From assembly GCA_016699775.1 (NCBI GenBank), contig CP065010.1:744001-808000 (forward strand): a stretch of DNA of 64,000 bases, written 5' to 3'. The stretch comes from Candidatus Falkowbacteria bacterium. Its GTDB lineage: Bacteria > Patescibacteriota > Patescibacteriia > Patescibacteriales > Patescibacteriaceae. The notes below the pieces were generated by a model that was given only the letters and a program-made list of their open reading frames with translations, searched no databases and was not told where the DNA came from. Below, in pieces: positions 27,070 through 35,761 of the stretch (its first letter is position 1; each line of letters starts with the position of its first letter). The translations under genes were made by a program, and so were the position numbers.

Positions 27070-28484
27070 AAACGATTCCATAGCCTTTCTAGAATTTGAA
27101 TAATATTTTTACCCTCAAGACTTATTTCGATATTTCTTATTTCAACTGGTTTTTGATTTTCTATATCTGGCAGGGAAATTAAAAAGGGATAACGATCTTT
27201 ATCCAGACAAGTTTGATTTAATTCAAATAAAATTGTTCGCTTTCCGGTGCTATTTTGACCAACAGGCTCATACTTAGCCAGAACATACTCTAATCCCGAA
27301 GCTTCTAAGTTTATAGTGTTCGTAAATTGACGAGGAAACGGATTAATAATCTCAGTTGATGTAAGGGCAAAAACTCCATTTCCAGCCAACTGAACATCAT
27401 CTTTTTCAAGTTTTATTTCTTTGATATTTCTAGTCTGGTCTTCCAGCTTAAGCGAAAATTGTTTATAGGTTTCACGTAAATCCACATCTTGCTCATTTAC
27501 TTTTATTTTCTGAACATTTTTAGGGTTAATTGTTTGAAAGGTAATATTTGTGGCATCAGTAAAAATAGAAAAATTAGATCTTGAAAAATCTGAGAGTTGA
27601 AGATTACCTACTACTGACAAAACACTCTGTTTAGTTATGATACCTTCAGTTTCAACTTCATTATCAGTTTTAAATTCAATTCGATATGCCCCAGGCGAGA
27701 TAGCCTCCAGGTTAAAAATAATTTCCTTATATTCAAGATCTGATGTCATTGAAGAAGCTTGCCAATCTATAGTGTCTGTTTGAATAATCCGACCTTCAAA
27801 ATTATAAGCTGAGACTGTTATTTTTGAGTCAGTCCTTTCTTTATTTTTTTTCCTTACCACAAATGTTAAATTGATCGGCTCACCCTTACTATAGGTCACA
27901 AGTGAGTAACTACCCTTAGCTCCGAGTAAAAAATTTTGTGACACCGGAAGCACATTATAATTATTTAAAGTAAAAGCTAAAGGGAGATTATAATTATAAA
28001 CTCCAATTTTTTCTATTGAAGGAGGGTTATTTATAAAATCATTTATTGATCCATACTTTTTCTCCTTTTGCCATAATAATAATCCGTTCTCTTTTAATGT
28101 CTGATCAGAGGTGGCCAATTCTTCAAGTTTTTCAAAATAAATTGGCTGGCGTTCAAAATTCCATTGAGCCTTATCACGACAGATTCCTAACTCCATTAAT
28201 GATGCGGGATTTGAATAATGAAGAGTAACTTTAGCTGTGTCAAAAGGACGAAGAGTTTTCAAATAAAAATAAACTGGCTCAGCCTGTATTACATTATTAA
28301 CTTGGCTATCCCCTTCAACTAATCTATCCTTTGGTGTTAGCTCACTGATAAAATAATTATATTTAGAAAAATCAGTACTATAATCTATTTTTCCAAAAGG
28401 GGCGACAAATTTCCATAGTAAAAACCCTATAGTGACAAGCAAAATACTGACCCACATTATTCTAATTTTTTTCTCTATTTTCAT
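27066..28484 (-). CDS. Single-span membrane protein with large extracytoplasmic region, unknown
   Basis: 472 residues. One N-terminal membrane helix (IMWVSILLVTIGFLLWKF), then about 440 residues predicted outside, rich in beta strands and without cysteine pairs apart from isolated residues. Repeated beta-sandwich-like segments occur (YSLVTYSKGEPINLTFVV; ITVSAYNFEGRIIQTD; SPGAYRIEFKTDNEVE). I do not recognise the family. It is followed by an ATGA-coupled two-helix protein. The surroundings (glycan genes) suggest an envelope role. Confidence 0.7.
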   Translation of the reverse strand: MKIEKKIRIMWVSILLVTIGFLLWKFVAPFGKIDYSTDFSKYNYFISELTPKDRLVEGDSQVNNVIQAEPVYFYLKTLRPFDTAKVTLHYSNPASLMELGICRDKAQWNFERQPIYFEKLEELATSDQTLKENGLLLWQKEKKYGSINDFINNPPSIEKIGVYNYNLPLAFTLNNYNVLPVSQNFLLGAKGSYSLVTYSKGEPINLTFVVRKKNKERTDSKITVSAYNFEGRIIQTDTIDWQASSMTSDLEYKEIIFNLEAISPGAYRIEFKTDNEVETEGIITKQSVLSVVGNLQLSDFSRSNFSIFTDATNITFQTINPKNVQKIKVNEQDVDLRETYKQFSLKLEDQTRNIKEIKLEKDDVQLAGNGVFALTSTEIINPFPRQFTNTINLEASGLEYVLAKYEPVGQNSTGKRTILFELNQTCLDKDRYPFLISLPDIENQKPVEIRNIEISLEGKNIIQILERLWNRL

Positions 28485-28584
28485 ACTAGTATCATATCAA
28501 GGAAGGTTAAAAATAAGAAGTCATATACCCCTTTCTTAACCAGAGCCTCTACTGACTCTTTTATCAAAAAAAGCATATTTTATC

Positions 28585-28613
28585 TTGATTTTTTAACCTT
28601 TATCTGGTAAGAT
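28585..28613 (+). promoter_or_regulatory. Predicted promoter of asnS
   Basis: TTGATT (28585-28590) and TAAGAT (28608-28613) are 17 bases apart. A start near 28620 leaves a leader of about 12 bases before the ATG at 28632. Confidence 0.5.
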
Positions 28614-28631
28614 AATCAAGAAATTCAATCT

Positions 28632-29924
28632 ATGGAAAATACATTTCTTATAAAAAATCTAAGTCAGCTTGTTGGTCAGGAAGTCACTATCAATGGCTGG
28701 GTGCATAATTTTCGATCGTCTGGAAAAATTGCTTTTTGGCAAATTAGAGACGGGTCTGGTTTTTGTCAGGCAATTTTATCTTCCGATGAACTCTCGGTTG
28801 AGCAATGGGCATTGGTAGAAAAAGTGACTCAAGAATCTTCTGTCTGTCTAACAGGGAAAGTTTCAAAACATCCAAAAAAAGAAGAATATGAACTTCAGGT
28901 TACAGATCTACACTATTACCAAATTGCTGAAGAGTATCCAATCTCAAACAAAGATCATGGAATTGATTTTCTTTTGGATAACCGTCACTTGTGGCTCCGA
29001 TCACAAAAACAATGGGCAATTCAACGTGTCCGCAATACCTTAATCCAGGCAACCTATGAATTTTTGGAAAAAAATAATTTTATTAAAATTGACTCTCCAA
29101 TCATCACAGCCAATGCCGGTGAAAATACCACCGACCTTTTTAAAGTTTCTTATTTTGATCAAATAACGTATCTATCACAAACAGGTCAGTTATATATTGA
29201 AGCCGCAATTTATGCCCATGGTCGCGTCTTTGATTTTGGACCAACTTTTAGAGCAGAAAAATCTAAAACCCGTCGTCACTTAACAGAATTTTGGATGATG
29301 GATGCGGAAATGGCATTTACTGATTTAAATGACAACCTAACAACCCAAGAAGGCTTGATTAGATACATGGTACAGGCAGTATTAGAAAAAAATATATACG
29401 AATTAGAAATTCTAGAACGAGATATTAAACCATTACAAAATATTATAAAACCTTTTTATCGTATAACTCATAGCGAGGCGGTGGCAAAATTAAAAGAATT
29501 AGGTTCAGATATTGGTGAGCGCGATGATCTTGGAGCTGATGATGAAACAATGCTCACTAAATTATATGATAATCCTCTCTTCATTACTCACTACCCAGCA
29601 GAAGTAAAAGCTTTTTATATGAAACGAGATCCACAAGACGAAGGACGTGTTTTGGGTGCTGATCTTTTAGCTCCAGAAGGTTATGGTGAAATTATTGGTG
29701 GCTCACAAAGAGAAGATGATTACGAAACATTGAAAAAAAGAATTATTGAGTTTGGCTTAAAAGTTGAAGATTATCAATGGTATCTGGATCTACGAAAATA
29801 CGGCTCCATTCCTCATGGTGGCTTTGGTTTTGGTTTAGAAAGAATTACCGCTTGGGTTTGTGGCCTCCAACATATTCGTGAAGCTATTCCTTTTCCAAGG
29901 ACAATTTATAGAATTACTCCTTAA
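28632..29924 (+). CDS. asnS: Asparagine--tRNA ligase
   Basis: Class IIb aminoacyl-tRNA synthetase charging tRNA(Asn). The N-terminal OB-fold anticodon-binding domain (VTINGWVHNFRSSGKIAFWQ) is followed by class II motif 2 (FGPTFRAEKSKTRRHLTEFW) and motif 3 (GFGFGLERITAWVCGL) with the ending REAIPFPRT. The 430 residues match AsnRS rather than the longer bacterial AspRS, and the GAD domain is absent. It is a single plus-strand gene with its own promoter and terminator. Confidence 0.93.
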   Translation: MENTFLIKNLSQLVGQEVTINGWVHNFRSSGKIAFWQIRDGSGFCQAILSSDELSVEQWALVEKVTQESSVCLTGKVSKHPKKEEYELQVTDLHYYQIAEEYPISNKDHGIDFLLDNRHLWLRSQKQWAIQRVRNTLIQATYEFLEKNNFIKIDSPIITANAGENTTDLFKVSYFDQITYLSQTGQLYIEAAIYAHGRVFDFGPTFRAEKSKTRRHLTEFWMMDAEMAFTDLNDNLTTQEGLIRYMVQAVLEKNIYELEILERDIKPLQNIIKPFYRITHSEAVAKLKELGSDIGERDDLGADDETMLTKLYDNPLFITHYPAEVKAFYMKRDPQDEGRVLGADLLAPEGYGEIIGGSQREDDYETLKKRIIEFGLKVEDYQWYLDLRKYGSIPHGGFGFGLERITAWVCGLQHIREAIPFPRTIYRITP

Positions 29925-29961
29925 TTCCCATAGTAAAATAGTCATTAATGATATAAAAAAA

Positions 29962-29991
29962 CGTCTGGTCATTTAACCGGACGATTTTTTT
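29962..29991 (+). terminator. Rho-independent terminator of asnS
   Basis: An 8-bp stem CGTCTGGT (29962-29969) / ACCGGACG (29976-29983) with a six-base loop is followed by a seven-T run. Confidence 0.85.
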
Positions 29992-30062
29992 ATAACTCTG
30001 GAATAATGAAACTCCCCGCCTTCAGAGCGATTTTTTTAGTGCTAATAAATCTTAAAAAATTA

Positions 30063-30335
30063 TCAATCTACTTTTAAAATTTTTATGGTTTTATCAGCCG
30101 AAAATTTACCTACTAAAATTTGAATATGCGATACTGGTACAGCAAACTCCTCTGACAAAAAAGTAAATAGAGCATCATTACCCTTACCATTCTCAGGTGT
30201 AACTTGCAGGTCAATCTTTATAACTCCATCAGCTAAGACTGATTTAATCCGTGTATCATGTGCCTTGGCATGAACTTTTACTTTGATGATCACTTCTCCA
30301 GTGGTAGCTAATTGTTCTTTATATTGTTCTAACAT
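30063..30335 (-). CDS. DUF167/YggU-family protein
   Basis: 90 residues with the family pattern VIIKVKVHAKAHDTRIKSV, then LQVTPENGKGNDALFTFLSEEF (shortened: VTPENGKGNDAL) and VGKFSADKTIKI. The usual family signature has AxAxxGKAN and GxxSRxK; the second is divergent here (GKFSADK). The function of DUF167 is not settled. It lies 31 bases downstream of the phosphodiester glycosidase gene on the same strand. Confidence 0.85.
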   Translation of the reverse strand: MLEQYKEQLATTGEVIIKVKVHAKAHDTRIKSVLADGVIKIDLQVTPENGKGNDALFTFLSEEFAVPVSHIQILVGKFSADKTIKILKVD

Positions 30336-30366
30336 AATAGTTTATTCATTCTCTGGTTAATAAAAA

Positions 30367-31587
30367 TTACTCTTCGCTAAAAATAATTGCATTTGGAATA
30401 TTACGACCTGGACCAAGAATATATTCTCCATCATACATCAATGCACTTGAACCACCACCATCAAGATTAATTGCATACTCAACTCCAAGTGAGATCATTA
30501 TTTCCCCCAAATCTGCGACGGTTGCTTTGTGGGCTACTACTAAGTATAGTTTATTATTGGCATAACCAATAGCATTACGTAAAGTCTTGACGGTTCGTTG
30601 TTTTTCATCAACCTCCCAATCAATTAAATAATTAAGCGATTGTTCAATTAAACGAGGTTTATTGCCAAAGGCTGCTTGCAATGTTGAATGTGTATTTTGC
30701 TCAAAATCTGCAACACTCTTAAACTCTCGACTATCTTTAAAATAATAAAATTTATTATTTGTATCAAAGGCCATAATTGGTCCAGTGGTTGGATATTTTA
30801 ATTGATCGGCGTTAATAAAAACTTTTTTCACAGAATCATAAATCGGAAAAAAATAATAATTACGCTTTGAGACACTGGTATCAAAGTAGGTTCCATTGAT
30901 ACCAGCAAATCCTTTTACACCAAAATAGTATGAGGCTAAAGATTTTGCCGGACAATTACTCGGACAATTTGTATCCGAGGCAGCTAAAGTTTTTATTTTT
31001 AATCTTGGATTACTAAGATCAATGGTAATTATATCAACTGTGAATACTCCCAATGATGAATTAACGCTTCTTCGCTGATATGTACTGTAGGTATTAATAC
31101 TTGGAGTTGGTTCTAAACGACGGATAAGCGCCAAGTCTTGCTGAGTTATACCTAAACCTAATTGGCGCATTATTCTAAAAGCATCATCAGGTCTTCCAAG
31201 ATAATATTTCTTTAAATCTACTGGATTGATATACCAGGCTTCGCCATTTTTTTCAACTTGAAGAATAATTTTTCCTGACAATCGCTTGGTTAATTCTAGA
31301 TCACCACTAACTGGCATATCTGATGAAGCAATTTTTTGAAAATCAACTTCAGTAATTCCAACCCCCAACTGCCGCATAACCGCGAAAGCGTCACCCGGCC
31401 GACCCAAAAAATATCGTCTTAAATTTGCGGGATTTATATACCAAGCTTCACCATTTTCTTCAACACTTAAAACTATTCTACCAGATAGCTGAGAGGCAAG
31501 CGATGCTGCTTTGGTTGTGGGAGTTTGTGACCAAAACAAAAAAACAATAATTATTAACAATAAAAACCGTAATTTAGTTTTAGTCAT
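30367..31587 (-). CDS. Secreted phosphodiester glycosidase (NAGPA/DUF2233) with duplicated N-terminal module
   Basis: A signal peptide (LRFLLLIIIVFLFWSQTPTT) is followed by two copies of a module of about 45 residues (around 35-80 and 98-145), each with the core GEAWYINP and YFLGRPGDAF or YYLGRPDDAF. From about residue 185 the NAGPA/DUF2233 domain follows: FAGINGTYFDT, LRNAIGYANNKLYLVV and the terminal signature YAINLDGGGSSALMYDGEY. The catalytic family removes GlcNAc-1-phosphodiesters from glycans. The repeated module recurs in surface proteins of this bacterial group and may bind the cell wall (inference). Length is 406 residues. Confidence 0.88.
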   Translation of the reverse strand: MTKTKLRFLLLIIIVFLFWSQTPTTKAASLASQLSGRIVLSVEENGEAWYINPANLRRYFLGRPGDAFAVMRQLGVGITEVDFQKIASSDMPVSGDLELTKRLSGKIILQVEKNGEAWYINPVDLKKYYLGRPDDAFRIMRQLGLGITQQDLALIRRLEPTPSINTYSTYQRRSVNSSLGVFTVDIITIDLSNPRLKIKTLAASDTNCPSNCPAKSLASYYFGVKGFAGINGTYFDTSVSKRNYYFFPIYDSVKKVFINADQLKYPTTGPIMAFDTNNKFYYFKDSREFKSVADFEQNTHSTLQAAFGNKPRLIEQSLNYLIDWEVDEKQRTVKTLRNAIGYANNKLYLVVAHKATVADLGEIMISLGVEYAINLDGGGSSALMYDGEYILGPGRNIPNAIIFSEE

Positions 31588-31593
31588 ACTGAA

Positions 31594-31935
31594 CTAATCT
31601 TTGGCAAACAATGTATTAGCAAAGTAGTTAAATACAGAGAGGATAATACTAAATAATAGAGCCACCCAAAAACCTTCGACTGAGAAACCCTTAACCACTG
31701 TAGAGGCCAGAAGAATTAAAGCGGCGTTTATAACGAATGTAAATAACCCTAAAGTTACAATGTTTATTGGTAGAGTTAAAAGTATGAGTAAAGGTTTAAT
31801 AACCGAGTTTACTAGTCCCAAAAACAAAGCTGTCCAGAGAGCTGCCCAAAATCCAGTCAAAGAAACCCCTGGCAATAAATAACTTGTTAACATTATTGCA
31901 ACTGTTGAAATAAACCATTTTAAAATTAAATTCAT
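31594..31935 (-). CDS. YvlD-like four-helix membrane protein (phage holin family 4 fold)
   Basis: 113 residues with four hydrophobic helices. The pattern TALFLGLVNSVIKPLLILLT then PINIVTLGLFTFVINAALIL is the hallmark of PF04020 (annotated phage holin family 4_2, but mostly a chromosomal membrane protein). Its role is unknown, with stress and envelope links in Firmicutes. It is seven bases upstream of the glycosidase and just after mscL, so likely co-transcribed. Confidence 0.9.
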   Translation of the reverse strand: MNLILKWFISTVAIMLTSYLLPGVSLTGFWAALWTALFLGLVNSVIKPLLILLTLPINIVTLGLFTFVINAALILLASTVVKGFSVEGFWVALLFSIILSVFNYFANTLFAKD

Positions 31936-31949
31936 ATAATTATTTTAAA

Positions 31950-32291
31950 TTATTTTTTATCAAGTAACTCATCATTTTTAAGAAGAGTTTTAATTATAAA
32001 ATATAAGAAAGCCATAATAATCAAAAATGTTAATCCGGCATTTAAAATCCGTCCAATATCAAAAGATACCCCATGAAATACAAACACTAAGTTGGTAAAA
32101 TCTCCAGGCACCAACAGTTTAATTAAAGGAGTAAAAACACCAATAACAAAAGCATCAACAACATCTTTTGAAGCTTGAGCAGTTATCACACCAATAGCCA
32201 AGCCAATTACGGAATACTTCCTTAAAAAGCTCATTAAACCCTGACTAAAGGTTATACTTTTATCACTTATAGCATGAAGTTTTTTACGCAT
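31950..32291 (-). CDS. mscL: Large-conductance mechanosensitive channel MscL
   Basis: Membrane channel that opens under turgor stress. The first helix SVIGLAIGVITAQASKDVVD, the loop FVIGVFTPLIKLLVPG and the second helix AGLTFLIIMAFLYFIIKTLL followed by a charged tail match MscL. I take the ATG at 32291; the frame extends to 32333, but the added 14 residues are an extra hydrophobic run not expected in MscL. The length (113 residues) is a little short. It probably forms an operon with the next two genes. Confidence 0.85.
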   Translation of the reverse strand: MRKKLHAISDKSITFSQGLMSFLRKYSVIGLAIGVITAQASKDVVDAFVIGVFTPLIKLLVPGDFTNLVFVFHGVSFDIGRILNAGLTFLIIMAFLYFIIKTLLKNDELLDKK

Positions 32292-32459
32292 AACAAGTAC
32301 TAGTAGTATAACGCACAAAACACTTTGTTTCAAATGAAAAACAATAGCTTGTGATAGCTATTGCTTATTCTCCTTTTTTTGAATTGTATATTATAATCTC
32401 ATTAAAATTTTCTGATAACACCTCACTCACGTAGTGACATATAACATACACTATCAAAG

Positions 32460-32530
32460 TGGACTTAGCGAGAATCGAACTCGCGTCTCCGCAATGCGAA
32501 TGCGGTGTGTTACCACTGTACCATAAGCCC
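32460..32530 (-). tRNA. tRNA-Ala (anticodon CGC)
   Basis: On the minus strand the acceptor stem GGGCTTA/TAAGTCC contains the G3-U70 pair that identifies alanine tRNAs. The anticodon arm CCGCA-TTCGCAT-TGCGG has anticodon CGC, and the T arm GCGAG-TTCGATT-CTCGC is perfect. CCA is not encoded. Confidence 0.95.
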
Positions 32531-32671
32531 ACAAAAGTTATAAAGTTAAAAGTAATAATGTTATAAAACAAATACAATATTCTTAAATAGTATACTTTAC
32601 TAATAACCTTATAAATTTTGGATACATCTTACCTACCTTCCAAAAAGTAAACTGTATTTAACAACAACTCA

Positions 32672-33331
32672 CTATTTCATCTTTAACTCAATCTTTTCAA
32701 TCTTTATATCATCAACTGGATGATCATTAGCATCGACTGCAACTTTCTCAATTGCTTCAACAACATCTATACCAGAAACTACATAACCAAAGTTAGTGTG
32801 CTTGCCATCAAGCCAAGGAGTTGACTCGGCTGTGACAATAAAAAACTGTGAGCCATTAGTATCTGGTCCAGAGTTAGCCATCGCCAAAGAACCGCGTACT
32901 AATTTTTTGTCATTAAATTCATCACCAAACTTATAATCTGGACCACCCATGCCATGTGTTGAACGATCAGCATTTCTTGAATTTGGATCACCTCCCTGAA
33001 TCATAAAATCTTTAATTACTCGGTGAAATGAAGTTCCATCATAAAAACCAGCTTTGACTAAGGTCAAAAAATTATTAACCGTGATTGGTGATTCTTCATA
33101 AAAAGCCAACTCAATATTTCCTTTAGTAGTGACTAGAGTTGCACCAGAATAAATTTTCGTTAAGTCTTCAGTTTGATTTGATGGGGCCATAGGGGTTTGT
33201 TTTGTAACTTCAGGTACAACTGGCTCTGTGACAGTATTATTACCTGAAGAATCATAATAAGTTGTTTTATTAGCACTGGTACATCCTGACAAAGTTAGGA
33301 TGAAAAGTAAAGCAAAAATTGTTTTTTTCAT
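32672..33331 (-). CDS. Cyclophilin-type peptidyl-prolyl isomerase lipoprotein
   Basis: 219 residues. A lipoprotein signal with lipobox LSGC (Cys at 17), a Pro/Thr-rich linker, and a complete cyclophilin domain: [29 protein letters not shown] (catalytic Arg in FHRV), [17 protein letters not shown] and [13 protein letters not shown]. It catalyses cis-trans proline isomerisation, here tethered to the outer face of the membrane and probably helping to fold secreted proteins. Confidence 0.95.
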   Translation of the reverse strand: MKKTIFALLFILTLSGCTSANKTTYYDSSGNNTVTEPVVPEVTKQTPMAPSNQTEDLTKIYSGATLVTTKGNIELAFYEESPITVNNFLTLVKAGFYDGTSFHRVIKDFMIQGGDPNSRNADRSTHGMGGPDYKFGDEFNDKKLVRGSLAMANSGPDTNGSQFFIVTAESTPWLDGKHTNFGYVVSGIDVVEAIEKVAVDANDHPVDDIKIEKIELKMK

Positions 33332-33411
33332 ATTTTAAAAATTTATAAGTTACATTTAGTTAACCTTATTTTAAAAAAATTAGCAAATTTAAAAAATGGA
33401 TCAATTACTTC

Positions 33412-35700
33412 TTATAAGCCAAGATTGATATTTCGTATCATCATTGCCTTGGTAGATTTATCAACATAGACGAGCCATACACTTTTTTTGTCTGGAGAAG
33501 GAGTTAAATAGAAAAGGGGCTTTTCAGGATCAACATTTAAACTTTGGGGATCAATTAACTCTATCAATATAGAATTCATCCTAACTTCAATTTTCTCATC
33601 CTCAAGATAATTAGTATATACAATATGTTGACTATCTGGAGTAAAGAATGGTCTAAGTGGACTAAATGTCCAATATACTGCATCTAATGGAGTTCTTAAA
33701 CCAACATATTCACCATTTAGAAAAAGCTTGTTATCTTGAGTATATGCAACTTTGTTGCCATCAGGACTAATAATAGGAATTTGATAATCAAACTGCTGTT
33801 TTTCATAAGGCCCATAAGTAGTCGTATTGAAGATAACATTAATTTTACCTAAATGTTTTTGGATGTAAGCAACACTACTGCCCTCAAAAACGAAATTGCT
33901 AAAGTTACCTTTTTGACAATTTAGTTTTTCACCATTTATATACAAACATCCAGTATCTTCTACCACCGATTCATTAGAATAATCGTTAGAAAAAAAATAG
34001 AGTTTATTATCAGATCCAAAGGCAAAAAACCATGTTTCTGAACTACCTAGCTTGGCAAAATCGGAGAACGGTCCAAATTTTTTATCATCCAAAATAACAT
34101 AATATGTATCTTTTTTGGAAGATGCTATATATGCAATATGCTTACTATCGGGACTAAAAATAACATTACCCGAAGGCTCAAATGTAGAACTACCAACATT
34201 TTTACCATTCACAACTCCAAAATAAACTTTGTTAGCTGTGCTTTCATCGCCTTCTTCTTTGAGTAAGTATTCGAGAGAATTATTAATTTCTTCTAAGTTT
34301 AAATCAACAGGAGACTCTGAATCTGCGTAACTATACATATATTTCTGACCATCAGGACTAGATTTAAAATTACTATACACTTTTCTAACTGGAACTTCAG
34401 GAACAACTGACTCAATTTTTTGTAAGCTATTATTAATAAAAAGATAATCTCCATCCGACTTACGAGCAATATATCGAAGTTCTCCCTTATTAGTAAAATG
34501 AAAATCATTAATGATCTGAAAAGGTTCTGTTGGCTGTCCATCAACTAACAAAAATTTTCTTTCCACCCAAGAGGTTTTTTCAAACTCTTTCTTTAATTTT
34601 TCTTCATTCGACATTTGATCTAATTGTATATTTAAAAATTCTTCTGACGACCAAGTCTGAAGCGAGTCTTGGAATGCCAGATCGTCAATTTTTTTCAAAT
34701 ACTGTCTCTTTTGATCTTCAAAACTTAAATTTTTATCTATAGTAAACCCTGGAATCTCAGGCAAAGTTGATGCATATCTAGTTTGTAAAAACTCTATATA
34801 CTCTGGATTAAATTCATTAATTTTTAATGCATAATGAAGGCCATCAGTCGAAAATTTTAGGGAGCTTGGGTCTAGTTCTGTAAAATACGACAAATAAGGC
34901 CCAAACTTCTGTTCATCTATCCAAATATATGCCTTTCCCCCATCAGTTTCTTTATAAAAAATTTTCTTTGTCTTTGGTTCAAATGCGAAATCTGAGTATC
35001 TCTGCATATCAATACCAGTAGTATTTATTTGCTGCCCGTTTTTATATATATATGTAAGGCCATCCTCTTTCTGCGCAGCGAAGGCTATTGTTGTGCAATC
35101 ATCACTAAAATTGATACCAGATTCAAATCCTTTATCCAATACTAATCTAATAGGACCAACAATCTGTTTATTAAACCAAATATACTGTTTAAACAATGTA
35201 TCGGAGGTTTCGAAGTCAGAATAATCTAGCTGATCAATATTTATTTTCTCCGTGAAAATAATAGCAAAACATCGACCATCTGGACTAGGAAGCATATAAT
35301 AATTCCCTTGATCAAATTTTTCTTCAAAATCAAATAATTTTAATGTACCATCAATAAAAAGAAAAGGAGCTGGCTCAACTTGGGATGTTTCCACTGCTTG
35401 TTTTTCCTCCTTAATATTTATATTTAATAATTTATCTTTAAAAAACCAAGCCGCTACGCCAATAATAATTAAGCAACCAAAACCTATCAAACCCCATTTA
35501 ATAAAATGAGGAAACTTGGATACTGAAAAAACTAAACCTGAACCACTATTCAAAGTCTTTAGCCCGTCAATACTCTTAAATGCCTCTTCCACCAAAGTTG
35601 AGTCCCACCCAACTTTTAATAACTCTTGCCGGATCTTGTCTCGTGGAATTCCTTCTGCTAAGGTTTGTCTAATATAAGTAACCAAATTAGGATCAAGCAT
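33412..35700 (-). CDS. Membrane-anchored protein with PD40-like propeller ectodomain
   Basis: 762 residues from the preferred ATG at 35700 (LDPNLVTYIRQTLAEGIPRD); an ATG at 35715 adds five residues. The N terminus is a small helical domain (about residues 1-45, RQELLKVGWDSTLVEEAF) that recurs in membrane proteins of this bacterial group. Then comes one membrane helix (WGLIGFGCLIIIGVAAWFF) and a large outside region with repeated propeller signatures: SPDGRCFAIIFTE, SPDGQKYMYSYAD, SPDSKHIAYIAS, SPDGNKVAYTQD, TPDSQHIVYTNY. The function is unknown; a surface sensor or scaffold is possible. Confidence 0.8.
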   Translation of the reverse strand: MLDPNLVTYIRQTLAEGIPRDKIRQELLKVGWDSTLVEEAFKSIDGLKTLNSGSGLVFSVSKFPHFIKWGLIGFGCLIIIGVAAWFFKDKLLNINIKEEKQAVETSQVEPAPFLFIDGTLKLFDFEEKFDQGNYYMLPSPDGRCFAIIFTEKINIDQLDYSDFETSDTLFKQYIWFNKQIVGPIRLVLDKGFESGINFSDDCTTIAFAAQKEDGLTYIYKNGQQINTTGIDMQRYSDFAFEPKTKKIFYKETDGGKAYIWIDEQKFGPYLSYFTELDPSSLKFSTDGLHYALKINEFNPEYIEFLQTRYASTLPEIPGFTIDKNLSFEDQKRQYLKKIDDLAFQDSLQTWSSEEFLNIQLDQMSNEEKLKKEFEKTSWVERKFLLVDGQPTEPFQIINDFHFTNKGELRYIARKSDGDYLFINNSLQKIESVVPEVPVRKVYSNFKSSPDGQKYMYSYADSESPVDLNLEEINNSLEYLLKEEGDESTANKVYFGVVNGKNVGSSTFEPSGNVIFSPDSKHIAYIASSKKDTYYVILDDKKFGPFSDFAKLGSSETWFFAFGSDNKLYFFSNDYSNESVVEDTGCLYINGEKLNCQKGNFSNFVFEGSSVAYIQKHLGKINVIFNTTTYGPYEKQQFDYQIPIISPDGNKVAYTQDNKLFLNGEYVGLRTPLDAVYWTFSPLRPFFTPDSQHIVYTNYLEDEKIEVRMNSILIELIDPQSLNVDPEKPLFYLTPSPDKKSVWLVYVDKSTKAMMIRNINLGL

Positions 35701-35761
35701 ATAAATATATCTCAATTATATCACACCAGCTGTTAGAAGAATGATTACTATGAAAAATTTA

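Noticed and set aside
32365..32577. A 70-residue open frame on the minus strand
   Set aside because: It runs straight through the tRNA-Ala gene (32460-32530) and has no family resemblance; the tRNA is certain.
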